Shown here: positions 11,473-21,057 of the stretch, piece by piece
Position numbering within the stretch: the stretch's first letter is position 1
Layout of the letters: each line of letters begins with the position of its first letter
Source: Lunularia cruciata
Taxonomy: Eukaryota > Streptophyta > Marchantiopsida > Lunulariales > Lunulariaceae
Direction: 5' to 3'
Length of the DNA stretch: 64,000 bases
Assembly (NCBI GenBank): GCA_948567375.1
Contig: OX419760.1
Location: forward strand, 17,484,001-17,548,000
Translations under genes and position numbers: made by a program
Notes under the pieces: generated by a model
Told to the model about the DNA's origin: nothing
Databases searched by the model: none
What the model saw: the letters and a program-made list of their open reading frames with translations, nothing else

Positions 11473-12958
11473 CATGCATGATCCTCACTCCCTTTGATTT
11501 TCCACCAAGATTTTAATTCTCCATTGGTGGTTTGAGAATTTTGGGTTCACCTTTGGGATATGAAGAATTTTGTAATTTATTCACATTTGACAACTTATTA
11601 TATGCTGTAGCCCATGCCGAACTCCTCCCTATGTTGGGAAGAGAATACCCAAGTGAACTGTTCCATGCTACTCGATGTTATCTCCCTGGACTTCATATTT
11701 AACAATGACTTTCATGCCTACTAAAGTGTTGTTAGCACATTTGCTGAGGTTTGATAGTACCCTCCATCATACTTTCTACACTCTGTTTGGGCCATGCATA
11801 TTCCCACAACTAACAAATGAGTGGTGTAGGTGGATAATAGCTCTACAAATAGTCATGGGTGGATACGGCCTCATAAGGCAGGTGACCATAACATTAATAT
11901 CATATATCGGAGCATGGGATCTAGTGGTCTCTCATTTACCGCATAGGTTTCTACACAAGGGTTATCATCTTTTGTTAGGACCTGTCATGATAGTGGATTC
12001 AAGCACTTATGCCTTCCAAACATATCTTTGTTTGACTTTTGACTTATTGCCAAGTCTTGCATTCACTTCACTCTTTGAGTTTATTGACTTTGTATCTCTA
12101 GGAAGATTCAAGCAAATCTTAGTGAACTTATGCACATGCACACATTTACTAGCATCCTCACTAATGTGCTTTTACTTATCAGAGCTAGGATCCTTTCTTA
12201 TGGGGCAAAGGCTCTAGAGCTTGGCTCTAGGCTTCTCCCTTGATAAACTACTTCTTATTTACTTTACTTTTGAGGAGTTTATCACAATACTAAGATTAAG
12301 GTTTTGTCTCTCACATCAAGCTCTCATAGGGCTTCCGGACCAATGTGTATATGTGGTTTCCCACATGATGTACAATCCATACACATTTTATGATGTGTAG
12401 TAGGTATGGAGCGCACCAAGATCCATGATGCAGTTCATGATACCATGGCTCAAATCTTAAAAGCTGCATGCGCCCAGATTCAAATTGAGTGATGGTTAGA
12501 TCTACAAAGACCACCAAACCATTGGATGAAAACAAATACTGTTACTTTTCATGGATGATTGTTAGTCCTCGCATGTTGTGGTGGTGGTAAACCCTTTCCG
12601 AGCAAAGTCATTGGCACGAGCAAGTGTACAAGTGGGAGCAACAAAGACCATTGCCTCTAGAGGCAAGGAGTACCACTATGCACCCCAACTATCCTCAGAT
12701 AACTTTATCCCTTTGGCGATGGATATATTTGGGCACTTACATCACCACTTTGATGATCTCCTTGAGGATGTAGCACAAGGTTCTTTGGAGAGTAGAGGAG
12801 CATTGACCATCTCCCCAACCATATTCACATCCTATTTCAGACAACCATGCTCAATTTTTGGGTCTTCACCACGAGCCGCTACAATAGGCACACCCAACAC
12901 AGCTAGGATACTCCCCCCTTACTTACGGGACATACCATTGGAATTGGAGTACGTCTAA
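11473..12958 (+). pseudogene. LINE-like reverse transcriptase C-terminal remnant
   Basis: The open stretch at 11675-12217 reads ALQIVMGGYGLIRQVTIT...YIGAWD, which matches the pattern A-L-P-(I/L)-x-x-GG-x-GLR-S-x-x-x-x-x-x-A-x-x-(A/G)-SW found after the RT domain in non-LTR-type plant RT proteins. The open stretch at 12578-12958 reads FIPLAMDIFGHLHHHFDDLL then SYFRQPCSI. It is homologous to FVPLALELYGVMDTVFD...AYFRQCVSI in the LINE-like copy at 51.2-51.6 kb. The catalytic RT motifs lie upstream and are lost or unreadable. Frame changes between the two blocks show it is dead. The 180-codon open frame is therefore best read as transposon debris, not a host gene. Confidence 0.55.
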
Positions 12959-13039
12959 CAAACCATTCAGGAGTAGATTCGAATAGACTCCCCTCTTCTT
13001 TGGTACTTCTTAGTGGTGTATTTTTTCCCATGTGTGCCT

Positions 13040-13265
13040 ACTGCCTGGTTTTAGGTCCTTTTCTTGGTCACTTGAGATTATGGGGCCAAACACCCTTTTT
13101 CCCCTTATGCACTTGGTTGTGCCTTGTACTTGTCGGTTGGGATTATTGAGTCACACACCCCTTTTCCCTATGCACTTGGTTGTGCCTTATTTTCTTGGTT
13201 GCTCGGGATTATTGTGCCACACGCCTTTTTTTCCTCTATGCACTTGGCTGTGCCTTGTATTTCCT
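13040..13265 (+). repeat. Minisatellite, about 63-68 bp period, three or more units
   Basis: The box tgcacttggttgtgcctt recurs at 13108, 13171 and 13239, each preceded by gggattattg-like and cacacNcctttt tracts. It lies just downstream of the RT remnant and upstream of a TATAAATA string (about 13288) and a GC-balanced tract. It may be the 3' UTR repeat of that element or part of an unrecognised LTR. Confidence 0.7.
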
Positions 13266-13624
13266 CCCTTTCCTCTAGGTACTTACTATAAATACATACA
13301 ACAGCCATACCTTAGTGTCCTACACTGTGTGGTCGGTACTGGAGGGCGGTGATCTGGACTTTCGTCTTGATTAAAGAAATTTGATCGCTTGATCTGTGCA
13401 AAGTCCGAGCAAGGTTCGTCACCTCCTTATGGGAGTATGGACTGAACCTTTGGGCAATACGAGAATCTCGCCAACACTTTCAAGCAACCAAAGTTTTCTT
13501 ACATAGTTCTTGATAGTTAACAATTGGAGTGTCTCGTTACCATTAGAGCTTAATAATGTAAAATTAAACACTTGAAAAAATGTGTGTTATTATCAGGCCC
13601 GATGTCTCGGCTGTGGTTTGGTTC

Positions 13625-13735
13625 GCTTCAAGTTCGTCGTGGTACAGCGGACAAACTTCTCGAACGGGGACGTCAAAAGCCGCTTCAAGTTCTTCGCGGT
13701 ACAGCGGACAAACTTCATGGACTGAACGCGATAAA
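13625..13735. repeat. 54-bp (18-codon) in-frame tandem duplication
   Basis: cgcttcaagtt(c)gtcgtggtacagcggacaaacttc near 13627 is repeated near 13681. The period is 54 bp, a multiple of three. On the minus strand it encodes two copies of a VCPLYR(H)(E/D)ELEA-like segment; on the plus strand, VRRGTADKL and VLRGTADKL. Open frames cover it on both strands (13572-14075 plus, 13564-13776 minus). I recognise no product and cannot say which strand, if any, is coding. Confidence 0.6.
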
Positions 13736-13815
13736 CCGCAGCCATGATTTTGACTCTCTGCACCTTGAAAGTTCAAGATGGATGGAACTTGACGTGACGA
13801 ATCGAAGCGATGCCT

Positions 13816-15779
13816 TCGATTTTGTACCAGGAAACTTTTACCTTGTGGATCTCGTCAACTGGTTAAATTACTGTTCTATCTGGGTACTTCTCACCCCTAA
13901 GTATGTATTCAGCACGGATCCGAGCACTTCAACAACTAATATTTCTAGGAATCGAGAATCTAGTGACAGATACAGTGGTTTCGCTAGTTTCTATCCACAA
14001 TGTTTAAGTGTGAGAACAAAACTAATACAGCATACAACTTCTTTCGGAAGTCCGATTGGTTTGTCTTGGCTGTAGTTCAATAGCGGAGTGTGCAGGCAGA
14101 TAGCTGAGCAGCTGTTGATTCTCACATGAGGGTCATAATATGGCAGCAACACATAGACTACCACCACTGACTATCCTTTCATGAGAACATTATGGGTACA
14201 TTTAAATCGTTGTGAAATCTCCTCATTCTTAAAGCGATTGCGCTGAAGGGACGTATGTCTCAGTGAACTTATACTCTCCTCAAAACTCAGACTTCCCCAC
14301 CAAGAATGACCAAGTTTTCCATTCGTGGTGTATACCGCAATCATGTACCCTTCTTTGGGAAAGTGGAACACGAAAGGAAAATTCAATTTTATGCATACAA
14401 TTTTATGCATTTCATGAATACCTCAAGTTCCCGACATCAGAGAGGGAACTCGCGCTTTTCGAATCCCCCAACAATCCCCAATTGGTTTTCACAAAACAAG
14501 TCTACCCCCCATCCCCTTGGACCACGTTTCTTCAGACCTCACGAAATTTAGAAGGTGTGTACCCTTTCCGGTTCTCAAGCTCATGCGCCCACAAAGGACA
14601 CGGCCTCTATTTTATTCCCAAGTGTCAAGTGTAAATGCACGTACAGTACATGTGGAAAATATGACAGCTCGGTTGTTCAACTTTATGCTCTAAAGTTGGA
14701 ATTCCAAATATGAAAACTTCTAGTTCCCAAATTCTAGTTCTCAGTGTGTCCATTCAACACCCCGCAACTACAATTAAATAGCTTGTAACAATTGGACTAG
14801 CAGCTAAAACCGCTCAGACAGCTGCTGTAAACAGGTAAAAGTCTGTGGAAACAATCTTTTGCAACAGTGGAGAATAACCACACGAACGTCAGTTCAACTA
14901 AACACCTTCACGAAATACAACGCCCTACCGACAATGAATACTTTGTGGATGAATATCGTCTATTGAAAGGAGGAATGTGTATTTCAAACTTAGGTAGCCT
15001 GGGAACAAGCTTAAACATTAAGTCTACAGATTCCACTTATGGGCCCTTTTACATGTCGGACAGGTAGCGTTCCTGACCTTGTGTGACTCCAAGCAGACGC
15101 CACAACAGAAGTAGTGCATACACGTTAACATATAAGGCATGTTTTAGTAGTCTTGAGCTCAAACACTCTAACCCTGCCATCGTGCTCTGTCTGCATCCCT
15201 TGAATGATAGCGGCATGGCTGTCCTTCGTAAACGTATTCATTTTCACAGTAGTATCCCGAACCCGCTCGGTTTCGCAGGCCTCGCAAATGAACTTGATCA
15301 AGAATGGCTGTCCTTCTTAGACTTCGTAAACGTATTCATTTTTGCAATAGAATAGTATCAAGAAGAGTGCGCTGTCCATAAGGCTCCGCAGTGTTCGCAA
15401 ACCATCTTCACTCACCGGGATCAAGTATATATTTTGTTTAATTCTCAAGGTAAGTTCGTTCACTTTATTGACTTCGGGCTCGAGATCGTATAGTTGCGAC
15501 AGTGTCGTTCTCGGGACATTGGATAGACTACTCTTGGTTGCGCGACGCTTCTTAGTCTTTCTGTCTCTATCTCCCATTGGTGCAGGTAGTGCCCAAAGAT
15601 ACCGATCCAACTCGAGCAAGTGCAAGCGCTAACGAGCTAATTAAGTTTCTCTGAAGAACGTTCCGGAAAGAAGCTCCTAAAATATCGAAAGCACCTTTAG
15701 CAAGTGTTCAGCATGCATCACATCATAGATGACGAAGTCAATGAATTGTTGATCGTCTCCTAACATACACCCAAACCCT
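13816..15779. other. Stretch without recognisable gene
   Basis: It has open frames of 60-123 codons on both strands and no recognised family. It includes a direct duplication: ggctgtccttc...cgtaaacgtattcatttt starts at 15217 and again at 15306 with an insertion. A minus-strand frame at 15317-15625 begins with a basic segment (DRDRKTKKRRATKSS) and could be a gene fragment, without further support. Confidence 0.35.
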
Positions 15780-15792
15780 GTTAAATGGACGT

Positions 15793-15860
15793 CTCTCCCT
15801 AGTACGGCTTGATGGGGTCTTCCCATCCTTCGTTTTTCCTACGCGGTCCCCTTCCTTTAA
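15793..15860 (+). mobile_element. 68-bp LINE-like 3'-tip insertion with 13-bp target duplication
   Basis: A minimal insertion lies between direct repeats gttaaatggacgt (15780-15792 and 15861-15873). It consists of only the last part of the element: the stem-loop GATGGGgtcttCCCATC (15811-15827), then ctACGCGGTccccttccttt. It matches the ends of the insertions at 9914-10155 and 51093-51621. The extreme 5' truncation together with target duplication is typical of LINE retrotransposition. Confidence 0.75.
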
Positions 15861-15973
15861 GTTAAATGGACGTTCCCTTGGAGAGAAAACCGAGTAAAAT
15901 CATTCACAGCCGCTGCCCAATTTTGGTTCACACGGATGATCTTGCACGGCTCGAATTACTTCAGATATCTTCA

Positions 15974-16052
15974 GTCTTGCATCGACTCCTGAACAAGGCA
16001 ATGGACCTGCACATAGAGATTGATAAACTTCCAGAACATATATGTTGAGGAA
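15974..16052 (+). repeat. About 78-bp direct repeat flanking the Copia element (left copy)
   Basis: gcatcgactcctgaacaagg...cacatagagattga...ccagaacatata is repeated at about 20980-21057, immediately outside the right end of the Copia element, with about 90% identity by eye. It is far too long for a Copia target duplication (5 bp). Both copies translate to a similar peptide (LLNKAM(D/E)LHIEID). An ectopic duplication or a captured flank are possible explanations. Confidence 0.7.
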
Positions 16053-16296
16053 CTAACAATGTTAGGAAAATCACTCCTGAGATATTCCCGCAACAGCAAA
16101 TCATATACCCCATTAAAAAGACAATAAAAAGATATAGCCTATTAATTAGACAATGATATAATAGAACATAAAACGGTTCACTTTTTCAATTAAATAAACG
16201 ATAAAATGTAAGAAAGTTCACCTTTTTTTCCCGGCCGAATAATTTCACCGAAACACTTTATTGATCACATTAATTAAACAAACTATATATCTATAT
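16053..16296. other. AT-rich segment left of the Copia LTR remnant
   Basis: No gene is seen. It may contain the diverged 5' part of the Copia 5' LTR, which could not be aligned to the 3' LTR by eye. Confidence 0.35.
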
Positions 16297-16548
16297 ATAG
16301 TGTTAGGTGAGATGGTTGGGGCAGTGGATGTACCGTTCGGGTCAGCAACTGGTTCCGAGATATGGACCACTTTATATCTTATTGTCTTTCATTGTTTATT
16401 TAATGGAATATGTGATGTGCTATTACGGGAGTAAATAGATATTTTTTAACAATTAGTATAAAAGCATAATTAGTCCCGTAGAGAGTCCTCTGAAAGGGGT
16501 CCCGAGACTACGAGTCCATAGCAAAGTAATGGAAAGGATGATACCAAT

Positions 16549-17740
16549 ATCAAATGTTAAATTTGCAATGGAGAAGTATGATGGAAAGAACAATTTTGGG
16601 CTATGGTAATTGAAGTGCAGTACCTACTTGTCCAACAAGGGCTACACAAAACACTAAGGAAACGACCTAAGGACAAAAGTGATGATGAGTGCAAAGTCTC
16701 AAATCTCAGAGGTATTAGCACTATTTCGGTAAACCTTGCTAATGAAGTGCAATACAATGATATGAATGAGTACTCTACACCAAAACTTTGTACCAAAATG
16801 GAAAGTCTTTATATGACAAAGTCCTTGATGAATTGATTATATCTATTGATTCTATCAGAAGTTGTATATGATAGGGATGAAGGAAGGCCAAAGTATCATG
16901 GAGCACCTCAATGCATTAAACAAAATCATTTGTGAGTTAATGAGCATAGAGGTTAAGTTAGAAGAGGAGGATAAGGCATTACTGTTATTGACTTTGCTTT
17001 CTTCGTCATATGAGCATCTGGTCACAACTCTTCTATGTGGGAAGGAGATATAAAGTTTGAGAATATGACTTCAACATTATTGTCCAATGAGATGAGGAAA
17101 AGACACAACCAAGAAACTAAAAATCAAGAGGCTCTGTTTATTAGAGGAAGGACAAGATATAGAGATAAGATAAAGAGTAAATAAGATAAAGAGTAAATCA
17201 AGATCAAAGTCTAGAACTGGAAGCTCCAAAGGCAAGTGCTGGATTTGTGTGAATGTTGGGCATTTCAAGAAGGATTGTAACAATGAGAGGCTTGAGTCCA
17301 ACAAGGATAAAGGTCAACTTTCAGATCAAGCAGAGTACTGCGGAGTCATCTAGATCTATGGATGATGTCTATGTGTTACCCAAGACAAAGATCAATTTGA
17401 GGAGTCATGGATGTTGGACTCAGGTTGCTCTTACCTACGTGTCCAAATAAGGAATAGTTTCATGAGTACAAACCATTCAATGGAGGATCTGTAATAATGA
17501 GGAACAACATAGCTTGTAAAGCTATTGGCATTGGTACAATACACATTAAGATGTTTGATTGTGTTGTGCAAACTCTTGTTGATGTGGGGCATGAGTTAAG
17601 GAAGAATTTGATATCACTTGGTACTTTGGAATCAAATGGTTGGAGGTGGGGAGCAGAAATTGTAACACTAAAAGGTATCAAAAGGAGCATTTGCTGTAAT
17701 GAAGAGCAAGAAGATATGAAATCTTTATGAACTGGTTGGA
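16549..17740 (+). pseudogene. Copia gag and protease region
   Basis: The gag start region reads FAMEKYDGKNNFGLW, then after a stop and frame change LVQQGLHKTLR, as in plant Copia gag. A CCHC zinc knuckle C-W-I-C-V-N-V-G-H-F-K-K-D-C (CX2CX4HX4C) lies at about 17238-17280. The protease region follows to about 17730, but the D(S/T)G motif is not clear. Several stops interrupt it. Confidence 0.75.
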
Positions 17741-17759
17741 AATACCATTACAAGAGGAG

Positions 17760-18660
17760 TGGAAACTACAATTTCTAAAAAAGAAGATCCCAAAGATCCC
17801 ACACACTTATGGGACCTATGTTTTGGGGTCATATGAGTGAAAGAGGTTTAAGTGAATTAGCCAAGCAATAATTACTGAAGAGCCTTAAAAGTTGTAAGTC
17901 AAAATTCTATGAGCATTGTGTAATAGGAAAGCAATGGAGGGTGAGCTTTTCCACAGGAGTTCATGCACAAAGGGAATTTTAGTTTATGTGCATTTTGATG
18001 TTTGGAGCTATGCACCTGGAGCTTCAAAATCTGGAGCTTATATTTTGTATCTTTAGTAGATGACTACTCTAGGAGAGTATGAGTCTACACCATGAAGCAA
18101 AAATCAAACGTCTTCTCCATCTTTAAACATTGGAAGGTGATGTGGAGAAATAAACAAAAAGGAAAGTGAAGTGTTTGAGATCTGATAAAGGTTGGGCATA
18201 CAAATCTCAAGAGTTTGATAGATATTGTAAGAGTAAAGGGATAATTCATTACTTCACCATACCGGGTACCCCTAAACAAAATGATGTGATAGAGCAGATA
18301 AATTGTACACTCTTGGAGAAATCAAGAGGTATGTTAAGCAGCACCGGATTGGAGAAGAGCTTTGGGTAGACGTTGTAAGTACCTAAACTCCAAACATGGC
18401 TTGTCATTTGATAAGCATTTCTCCCTCTACCTCTATTGATTGTAAGACACCTATGGAAAAATGGATAGGTCTGTATGTTGATTACTTTTCACTTAGAGTG
18501 TTTGGATGCATTGCTTATGTTCATATTTGACAAGAACAAAGGAAAAAAAAGGAAAAGATCCTAAATCTAGAAAATATAAATTCTTAGGATATGAGAAGGA
18601 TACAAAGGGATATAGATTATGGGATCCAAAAAGGTGCTATCTTGTTGTGATTAGGGATGC
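17760..18660 (+). pseudogene. Copia integrase region
   Basis: The core is readable at 18166-18369: CLRSDKGWAYKSQEF supplies the second catalytic Asp in its usual LRSD-x-G setting, and PKQNDVIEQIN supplies the Glu of the D,D-35-E triad. The N-terminal HHCC part is poorly preserved. Frame changes before and after show it is inactive. Confidence 0.75.
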
Positions 18661-18879
18661 AGTTTTTTACTAATATGATGGAGATGATTATTATATCAAA
18701 AGGAAAGGAAAGAAAAGAAAAATTTAGTCAAATGTTGTTAAGATAGAGTTTGCTGTTGGAAGTGATCTCATGGCTTATAGATCTACCAAGTGAACCATTT
18801 GAAGAGCAAAGTCCAGAAGTTATACGTGAATATAGTTATCCAAATAGGGATAGAAATTCCAAAGAGATTTGATGATTCA

Positions 18880-19875
18880 TTTGTAGCCTATGTTGTTCTT
18901 AGGGAGAATGGTGAGCCTTGTTCATATGAAGAGGCAATGCAAAATGAAAGATTGCATTATGCAATGGAAGAGGAAATGAAGTCTTTGGCCAAAGGGTAAA
19001 CTTGGAGACTTGAAAAGTTGCCAATGGGAAAGAAGGCAATTGGCAGCAGATGGATATTTTGGAGGAAGGAAGGACTTCCAAATACATGTGGAGATTGATA
19101 CAAAGCAAGGCTTGTAGCAAAGGGTTATAGCCAAAAGGAAGGTATTGACTTCAATGAAATATTTTCACTAGTGGTAAAAATCTCTTCAATTCTTGCATTA
19201 TTAGCAATAATTATGTTGCATAACTTGGAGTTGGAGCAACTAGATGTAACAAAGATCTCTTCAATTCTTGCATTATTGGCAATAATTACATTGCATAACT
19301 TGGAGTTGGAGCAACTAGATGTTACAACTACTTTTTTACATGGAGAATTGGAGGAGTAGATTTACATGCATCAACCTGAAGGTTTTGTGGTACCAAGGAC
19401 TGAGAACCTAGTTTGTAGGTTACAAAAGTCATTATATGGATTGAAGCAAAGTCCAAGATTTTGGTACATGAAATTCTATGCTTTCTTGTTGAAGCATGGA
19501 TACAACACAAGTGAGTCAGATTGTTGTGTTTACCTCAACAAGTTATATGGAACCAGAATGTTTGATTTAATTTTCTTGGTATTATATGTGGATGATATGT
19601 TGATTTCCATAGAGGATATGGTTGAGGTGGAGAAATTGAAAGCACAACTTTGCAAGGAGTTTTATATGAAGGACTTTGGTTCTTCAAAGAGTGTGATTAG
19701 GACTGAAATCCATTGGGACAAGAGCAAGGGAAGGTTGTGGATATCTAAAAGGAGGTATTTAGAAATTTTACTTGCACGTTTTGGCATGAATATCAAACCA
19801 ATGAGCACTCTAATGGCAAGTCACTTCAGGATATCATTGGAGCAATGTCCATCAATGAGGAGGAGAGAAAATTAA
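18880..19875 (+). pseudogene. Copia reverse transcriptase
   Basis: The readable order is the GSRWIF(WR) block, LDVTTTFLHGELEE, the tract QPEGFVVP...CRLQKSLYGLKQSPRFWY, then the catalytic box LYVDDML at about 19585-19605, which is intact. A stop codon follows GELEE. A 75-bp in-frame tandem duplication lies inside the N-terminal part. The fingers and palm are otherwise well conserved. Confidence 0.85.
19181..19330 (+). repeat. 75-bp in-frame tandem duplication within Copia RT
   Basis: tctcttcaattcttgc occurs at 19181 and 19256. The two 75-bp units encode two nearly identical 25-residue segments, ISSILALLAI...LEQLDVT. The duplication keeps the frame but would insert 25 residues into the RT. Confidence 0.85.
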
Positions 19876-19890
19876 TGTCAAATATTCCTT

Positions 19891-20560
19891 ATGCTAGTGT
19901 TTTTGGGAGTTTTATGCATGCTATGCTATGCTATGCTATGCACTAGACCAGACATCTCATATGCTGTGAGTATGGTGAATCAAAATATGGCAAATCAAAG
20001 GAAACAACCTTGGGAAGTTGTGAAGTTTGGAAGTTGGATACTTTGTTACTTGAAAGGGAATATAAATATTGGCATTATCTTTGAGGTGGAGAAGGACCAA
20101 GAAGGACGAATTACAAGGTACCTAGATTTTGATTTTGATTTTGCAGGAGTCTTAAATAAGAGAAGGTCTACAGCAGGATTAATCTACAATTGTTGGTGGT
20201 CCAGTAAGTTGAAAGTCTAATCTCCAATCTATTGTTGCTCTTTCTACTATAGAGGTAGAATATATGAAAACTAAGGCTAAAGAGGCAAATGGCTACAAAG
20301 ATTAGCCAATGATGCAAGACTCCCAAAAATGAAGTCCATATTTTATTGTGATAGCCAGAGTGCTATTCATTTTGCCAAGAATCAAGTATATCATTCAAGG
20401 ACAAAGCATATTGATGTGAGACATCATCTTATCAGAAAAACGACGACAAACAGTGAGATTAATTGCAAAAGATAGACACACAGGTTAGCTCAGCAGATAT
20501 GTTAAATAAACTTGTTAATGTTGAGAAGTTCAAGTTATGTATGAACTTGCTCAACGTTAG
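19891..20560 (+). pseudogene. Copia RNase H region
   Basis: RPDISYAVSMVNQNMANQ is followed by the LCYLKG block and the RRSTAGLIY block, the usual plant Copia RNase H order. CDSQSAIHFAKNQ-like and H-x-RTKHIDVRHH sequences follow at about 20350-20440. A (ctatg)n microsatellite at about 19918-19941 has altered the start of the region. Stops make it inactive. Confidence 0.75.
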
Positions 20561-20979
20561 ATGTTGCTCTTCGGGATAATACGGCTGATACAAGCAAAAG
20601 GTGGAGACTTTCGTGTTTGGCTTGCTACTAGAGCTTTGACTGAATGTTCACATTGATGGCTGCCTCAACCAGGAGCGGAACATGCTCTAAAGTCAGGGTG
20701 ATAATATGGTACTCAGTCGAGTATGCAGGAGGACAATATTCACAAGACACTTTGAGTGGTAAATATTCAAGAAGTCCGCTGGTAAATATTTAGACGTCCA
20801 GGAGGATGAAAGTGATGAGTGACTATCACTGTCTATATATATGTATACATATCTTTGCTGTGATTAGTAAAGTGTTGGGTGAGACTGTGCAGCGGATGTA
20901 GCTTCCGGGACAGGAAGTGAACCTTTGCATCCTGTTGTCTTCCACTTTTTATTTATGTGATGTGTTGTTGCTTTAGTCA

Positions 20980-21057
20980 TGCATCGACTCCTGAACAAGG
21001 CAATGGAACTGCACATAGAGATTGACTTACCTCCAGAACATATATCTTTAGGAACGA
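20980..21057 (+). repeat. About 78-bp direct repeat flanking the Copia element (right copy)
   Basis: This is the partner of the repeat at 15974-16052. Its reading frame stays open further (…IEIDLPPEHISLG), so this copy may preserve the ancestral sequence better. Confidence 0.7.

Larger units (their letters stand above)
16297..20971 (+). mobile_element. Decayed Ty1/Copia retrotransposon
   Basis: Its domain order is Copia type: gag, protease, integrase, reverse transcriptase, RNase H, all on the plus strand. Partial LTRs align at 16297-16424 and 20870-20971 (agtgtt(a/g)ggtgaga...cggatgta...tgtgatgtg). A polypurine-like tract AAAAGGTGGAG lies at about 20598. Many stops and frame changes make it non-autonomous. 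LTR divergence is high by eye, so the insertion is old. Confidence 0.85.

Noticed and set aside
11675-12217. 180-codon open frame as an independent membrane protein gene (hydrophobic)
   Set aside because: The GGYGL...AW block and the neighbouring FIPLAMDIFGHL block identify it as RT-element C-terminus.
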